A DNA stretch of 64,000 bases. It comes from Hymenopus coronatus. Its lineage: Eukaryota > Arthropoda > Insecta > Mantodea > Hymenopodidae. The stretch lies in assembly GCA_030762935.1 (NCBI GenBank), contig CM060900.1:435910259-435974258 (forward strand), written 5' to 3'. A program made the translations under genes and the position numbers. Positions 60,660 through 64,000 of this stretch are shown one piece after another; the stretch's first letter is position 1, and each line of letters starts with the position of its first letter. The notes under the pieces are model-generated. The model made no database searches. It was not told the DNA's origin and saw nothing but the letters and a program-made list of their open reading frames with translations.

Positions 60660-61130
60660 TGAGGCAGTGGCAACGCCAGGTGCATAGTTAATTCTCCCAG
60701 ACTTTATGTATATAGTCAGAAGTAAAACAGCAGTTGCTTATATTTTGGTTTTTCAGAGACACTACTTGCATCACGTAACTGCAGTTAAATAAACTTAGCT
60801 AATCTGTAGTAATAAACAAAAGTAAAATTTTCCTTTTCTTCCTTGGCAGAATATAATGCAAACAATTTCATTGTACTACTGGGCATTCCAAGAAATGGGA
60901 TTCATTTATATTTTAAAGCATTAACTTGATAGGTATTTCATAGCTACAGAAGATTGAAATTCTTGTTGCCATCAAGACTTCCAAATCAGGGTTAAGTCCT
61001 GGCAGTTTCTAAAACGTTTGCACTTGTGCAAATATCAAAGCCTTCAGCTCATTAAATGAACTTCTGTGCTACAACTGGACTTCAGTTTCAATCAGTTCAC
61101 AAATGACAAAACAGCTATGTCCAAAAGAAA
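60660..61130. other. Non-coding, no gene recognised
   Basis: AT-rich; nothing is supported. Confidence 0.45.
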
Positions 61131-61372
61131 AGTTAATTTAATACATTTAGAGCTAATAACTGTAAATTATGCTACTTATAAAGATGTACTTTAATCAATA
61201 TCACTTCAAAGAAGGTTTGAATGTATATCAAGTGATTATAATTTACAGCTTAATGTGTTTCATTTCCTTTAAGACACACTCAAGTATCAAGATGATGAAA
61301 ATGTACAAAATAAAGCTATAAAACGTAGGATGTAAGTTCAGCTCTAATATACAGTACAGAGTTTTGTTTATA

Positions 61373-62944
61373 CAGCTGGCCCATATAAAGTGCTACTGGT
61401 GAATATCTCTTAAAAAAAAAAAATGCCAATCTTATAGGAGCAATTGGCCTTTCAAATTGTAAATATGGAAAATATTTTCATGAGATCCCTTATGGGGTCA
61501 TTTTTTTTTCTAAAATAAATTGTTGAGCTGTTACCTCCCTCATGAACTCAGGGAGAAAATAAAGGTATCAAATGGAAGAACATGGGTATTGTGGTTTCAA
61601 AGTCTCCTGAACTTCTAAAATACACCACCTTACGCAGTTAGTGATGTTGATTATTTACCTTGGCTCTTGAAAATTAAAAATTGGCAGATTTTGATGTAGA
61701 GGTAGATATGATTTTATTATAGGTGAATGCACAGGAGAAATTATCAAAATGCATTGGGAATGTTCATTGAGAGATGCAGGATGCAAATGTAGAATATGAA
61801 ATTTAAACAACTGGAAACACGACTATGTAAGTATAAAGAACAATAATCGCTTGAAGGTGAAATCAAAACTGAATGATGAAAATAGTATTAATACTCTAGC
61901 TGCTGTCAACGTGAATTGCACAAAGTCAGTGGGATTAGCTGCACTTCTGTATAGTGGATACTGAAGCAGCAGAAATACCATCCCTGTTGTTTGTGTTTGC
62001 ATCGAGAACTTACACAGAGATTTTAGCATTGAGTTGTTTTTTTGCGAGTGGTTATCCACTGTCATTGCAGAGAATGGTTCATTCTTGGCAAACATTATTT
62101 TTCAATGAAGCAACATTCTCAAATACTGGACAAGTTAGTAGGCATAATTATTGGGCATCTGAAAACCCCAAAATTGTTGGTTGCTAAATGAGGAATTCTT
62201 GATAACCTTGTCATCAGCCCTTACCTCTTTGAAGGCACAATTACTGGTGAATCGTATTGCCATTTTCTCAACCTTGAATTACCTGCCTTATTGAAAAACG
62301 TATCCTTCAGTGTGAGAAGAGAAATGTGGTATCAGCAGAATGGTGCACCGTCACATTTTTCAATATGCAATCTAAATCAGAATTTTGGTGATAGGTGGAT
62401 TGCAAGTACAGAACCTATCATCTGGCCCCCTCGTACACGTGACTTAACAACCTTGGGCTTCTCTTTATGGGGATACAAAAAACAGAAACTCATGTTTAAA
62501 GCACCTAAAATCAAAGGGAATATGAAATATGTTAAGCTTGTCACATTATTAGCCCATGTATGTTAGCAGAGGAAACATTTCCAAAAAAATTGTCAAATGT
62601 CAGATGTTAAAAGTCACATTGAGTAATTTGAATAATTTGACTTTTTTATTTAGTACTATTTTCTACTAATTTATAGGTCATCCTATAACAGCTAAACAAT
62701 TCCTTCTGGGAAAAAAAATGTTTTAATATAAGTTGCTTAGTTTATTGTGAGGAACCTATAAATACAAAAAAATTGTGAGGTTTCATTTAAAATCCTGAGG
62801 TTGGGCCCTGCAAATATTTTCCACACCACAATTTGGAAGGCCCCTTGTTCCTACCAGACATACACGATTTGGGATTCTTGGCATTTAGTTTTTTATGTTC
62901 ATATAAGAGATATTCATCTGGAACACTTTATATGGGTTATCCTG
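61373..62944 (+). mobile_element. Tc1/mariner-type transposon with long (about 130 bp) terminal inverted repeats
   Basis: The left end CAGCTGGCCCATATAAAGTG (61373) mirrors the right end, whose last bases read CACTTTATATGGGTTATCCTG (to 62944). The mirror continues through AAGAGATATTCA and AATATTTTCC for about 130 bp on each side. TA flanks both ends (61371-61372 and 62945-62946). Inside is a degenerate transposase on the plus strand. The sequence left of the element (61130-61370) is also repeated, inverted, at 36.68-36.91 kb. Confidence 0.85.
61954..62566 (+). pseudogene. Tc1/mariner-type transposase, catalytic residues lost
   Basis: The pieces are FFNEATFSNTGQVSRHNYWA (where FTDEA is expected), then ISPYLFEGTITGESYCHFLN LELPALLKNV, MWYQQNGAPSHFS (where QDGAPPHF is expected), and FGDRWIASTEPIIWPPRTRD LTTLGFSLWGY (where GRGGPIxWPPRSPDLTPLDF FLWG is expected). 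Two catalytic Asp codons read Asn, and frame breaks lie between the parts. The family pattern is a common insect Tc1/mariner-like transposase. Confidence 0.75.
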
Positions 62945-62949
62945 TATAG

Positions 62950-63411
62950 TTGAAGCATCTTAAAATTGTTCATAGATAATAAAGTTTAGTAAATACAAGA
63001 GTTAATATGCAGTTCTATGAAGATGTCTATATTGTTGCTAAGCAATATGAATTGCATTAAGTTGTTAAGATGTTTCTCTCTTAGTTTGCAAAGTTTCTTA
63101 TACCAGAGGAGAATAAAAAAATATAATATGTTTGCCAGAGATTTACATTTGAAGAGAATTTAGTCACCACCAGTAATTCCAAACCTAATTTTCCTTTCTG
63201 AAGCTCTATGAAAACTGGTTTATAAGTTTAAAGACTCATCAACAAATTATTTCAAATGGACATTTTAATTTTGCTTAAACTAAGTACTGACCATAAGGTA
63301 ATTTATGTGGGGCAGAAATCTGTTTCTTTCCCTCTATGTATTTTCTAAACAGTTCACTTCAGTATTTTAATAGAAGATAAAAGTCTTCCTTTTGTGCCTT
63401 TAGCAGGATAA
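62950..63411 (-). other. Probable 3' untranslated region and flank of desaturase B
   Basis: The minus-strand sequence after the stop codon at 63412 has no coding features. An obvious polyadenylation signal could not be fixed with confidence. The end of the Tc1/mariner element lies within 470 bases of the stop codon. Confidence 0.4.
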
Positions 63412-63730
63412 TTACTTCGTTTTTCTGTTCAATACTTGAGCCTCTTTTTTCTCTTCCTCAGTCAGATCTTTGTCCTCCCATCCCCATACTTCATGAGTCC
63501 CATCTCCTGTTCTCTTCACTCTGCTCTGTACCATTGACATTGACACAGTCTTAAGGTCATATGCCCAGCCAATTCTAGCAAAGAAGTCAATGAAGGCAGT
63601 TGTGAAATTTGCACTATAGTTGCCGAGTTCAGCTGTTTTGTAGTCCCATGGGAACACATGATGGTAGTTGTGCCATCCTTCTCCAAGAGCAAAGACTGCT
63701 ACTCCCAGGTTTTCAGAGGGGTTGATATTC
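63412..63730 (-). CDS. Acyl-CoA desaturase B, last coding exon
   Basis: Translation after the acceptor TCTTTTTAAAG (before 63730) gives a split lysine codon, then NINPSENLGVAVFALGEGWH NYHHVFPWDYKTAELG, continuing to VLNRKTK and TAA at 63412-63414. GEGWHNYHH is the third histidine box of acyl-CoA desaturases. The one-base entry phase is the one desaturase A exon 4 would require (ends AA). It nevertheless cannot be the last exon of A, because it lies upstream of A's start on the same strand. It therefore belongs to a second desaturase gene whose other exons lie to the right. The 105-residue length and the basic C-terminus are typical. Confidence 0.95.
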
Positions 63731-63818
63731 CTTTAAAAAGATTATATTATGCAATACTATGAAGTCAGACAGTTATGGATGGAATAAGTGTCATGAACAC
63801 CAACATAACCTGTGAAGA

Positions 63819-63920
63819 TAGAGTCAGACTGAAAAACCAGAATTTGAACCACGGATCTTAAATCAGGAGATGCAAGGTTCAAATCACAACTATAGCTCTA
63901 AGGTGTTTGGTCTGACTCTA
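63819..63920. repeat. Imperfect hairpin with tRNA-like boxes
   Basis: TAGAGTCAGAC at 63819-63829 and its exact complement at 63910-63920 bound a 102-base palindromic segment. An inner pair, TTTGAACC / GGTTCAAA, is also mirrored, so both strands carry a B-box-like GGTTCAAAT. This could be a tRNA-derived repeat or a small foldback element. It lies in the intron before the last exon of desaturase B. Confidence 0.4.
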
Positions 63921-63956
63921 CATTTCCAACTGCTGTCCTGACACATATAGTGTGGT

Positions 63957-63960
63957 ATTA

Positions 63961-63998
<38 letters not shown>
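63957..63998. repeat. AAT microsatellite at the window edge
   Basis: At least 12 AAT triplets run to the end of the window. Confidence 0.95.
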
Positions 63999-64000
63999 CA

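Noticed and set aside
63412..63730. Treating this exon as the last exon of desaturase A
   Set aside because: It lies upstream of A's start codon on the same strand, so normal splicing cannot join them; a second gene is simpler.

Overview
This window is AT-rich eukaryotic DNA from an arthropod, most probably an insect. I base that on an insect-type acyl-CoA desaturase split by GT-AG introns, on very long introns, and on a mix of Penelope-like, I-clade LINE, Merlin, hAT, mariner and tRNA-SINE elements. The repeat mix and intron size would fit a large polyneopteran genome (cockroach, termite, orthopteran or stick insect), but the sequence alone does not settle the order. No prokaryotic operons, CRISPR arrays or rRNA genes are visible.

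Two host genes are supported, both on the minus strand and both front-end stearoyl-CoA (delta-9 type) desaturases. Desaturase A has coding exons at 27469-27238 (start codon, first membrane segment), 23701-23571 (first histidine box), 23484-23279 (second histidine box) and 4556-4371. All splice phases agree. Its last exon should lie left of position 1. Desaturase B contributes only its last coding exon (63730-63412, third histidine box and stop); the rest lies right of the window. The two are tandem paralogues in the same orientation. Desaturase A has introns of about 3.5 kb, 86 bp, 18.7 kb and more than 4.3 kb.

Almost everything else recognised is mobile DNA. Left to right: a relic of an unclassified insect mobile ORF (594-1300); a head-to-head inverted Penelope-like pair with a 12-bp target duplication (1622-4249); tandem repeats (6.5-7.3 kb); a Merlin transposon (7.4-8.8 kb); a second inverted Penelope-like pair (9.76-11.95 kb); a tRNA-derived SINE (12.13-12.48 kb); a second unclassified ORF relic (14.5-15.8 kb); and a full-length I-type LINE with a 13-bp duplication (15.83-21.7 kb). 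Then come a second Merlin (24.8-26.4 kb), LINE relics (28.2-28.9, 31.8-32.6, 35.4-36.5, 42.9-43.5 kb), a complete but decayed hAT (32.9-35.4 kb), a complete mariner (39.85-41.16 kb), a palindromic tRNA-linked repeat family, and a Harbinger fragment (50.0-50.2 kb). The right part holds a 234-bp tandem array with one inverted arm and a 17-bp flanking duplication (50.9-51.66 kb), a 5'-truncated SINE (55.4-55.7 kb), a DDE transposase relic (59.3-60.55 kb) and a long-TIR Tc1/mariner element (61.37-62.94 kb).

The observations most worth a second look are the 234-bp array, which resembles a retrozyme or Penelope terminal-repeat array with a hammerhead-like core, and the two independent head-to-head Penelope insertions. 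Next are the LINE with three separate disabling changes but a clean target duplication, and the tRNA-linked palindromic repeat family. I see no gene system that is clearly new; most of these are unusual arrangements of known element classes.
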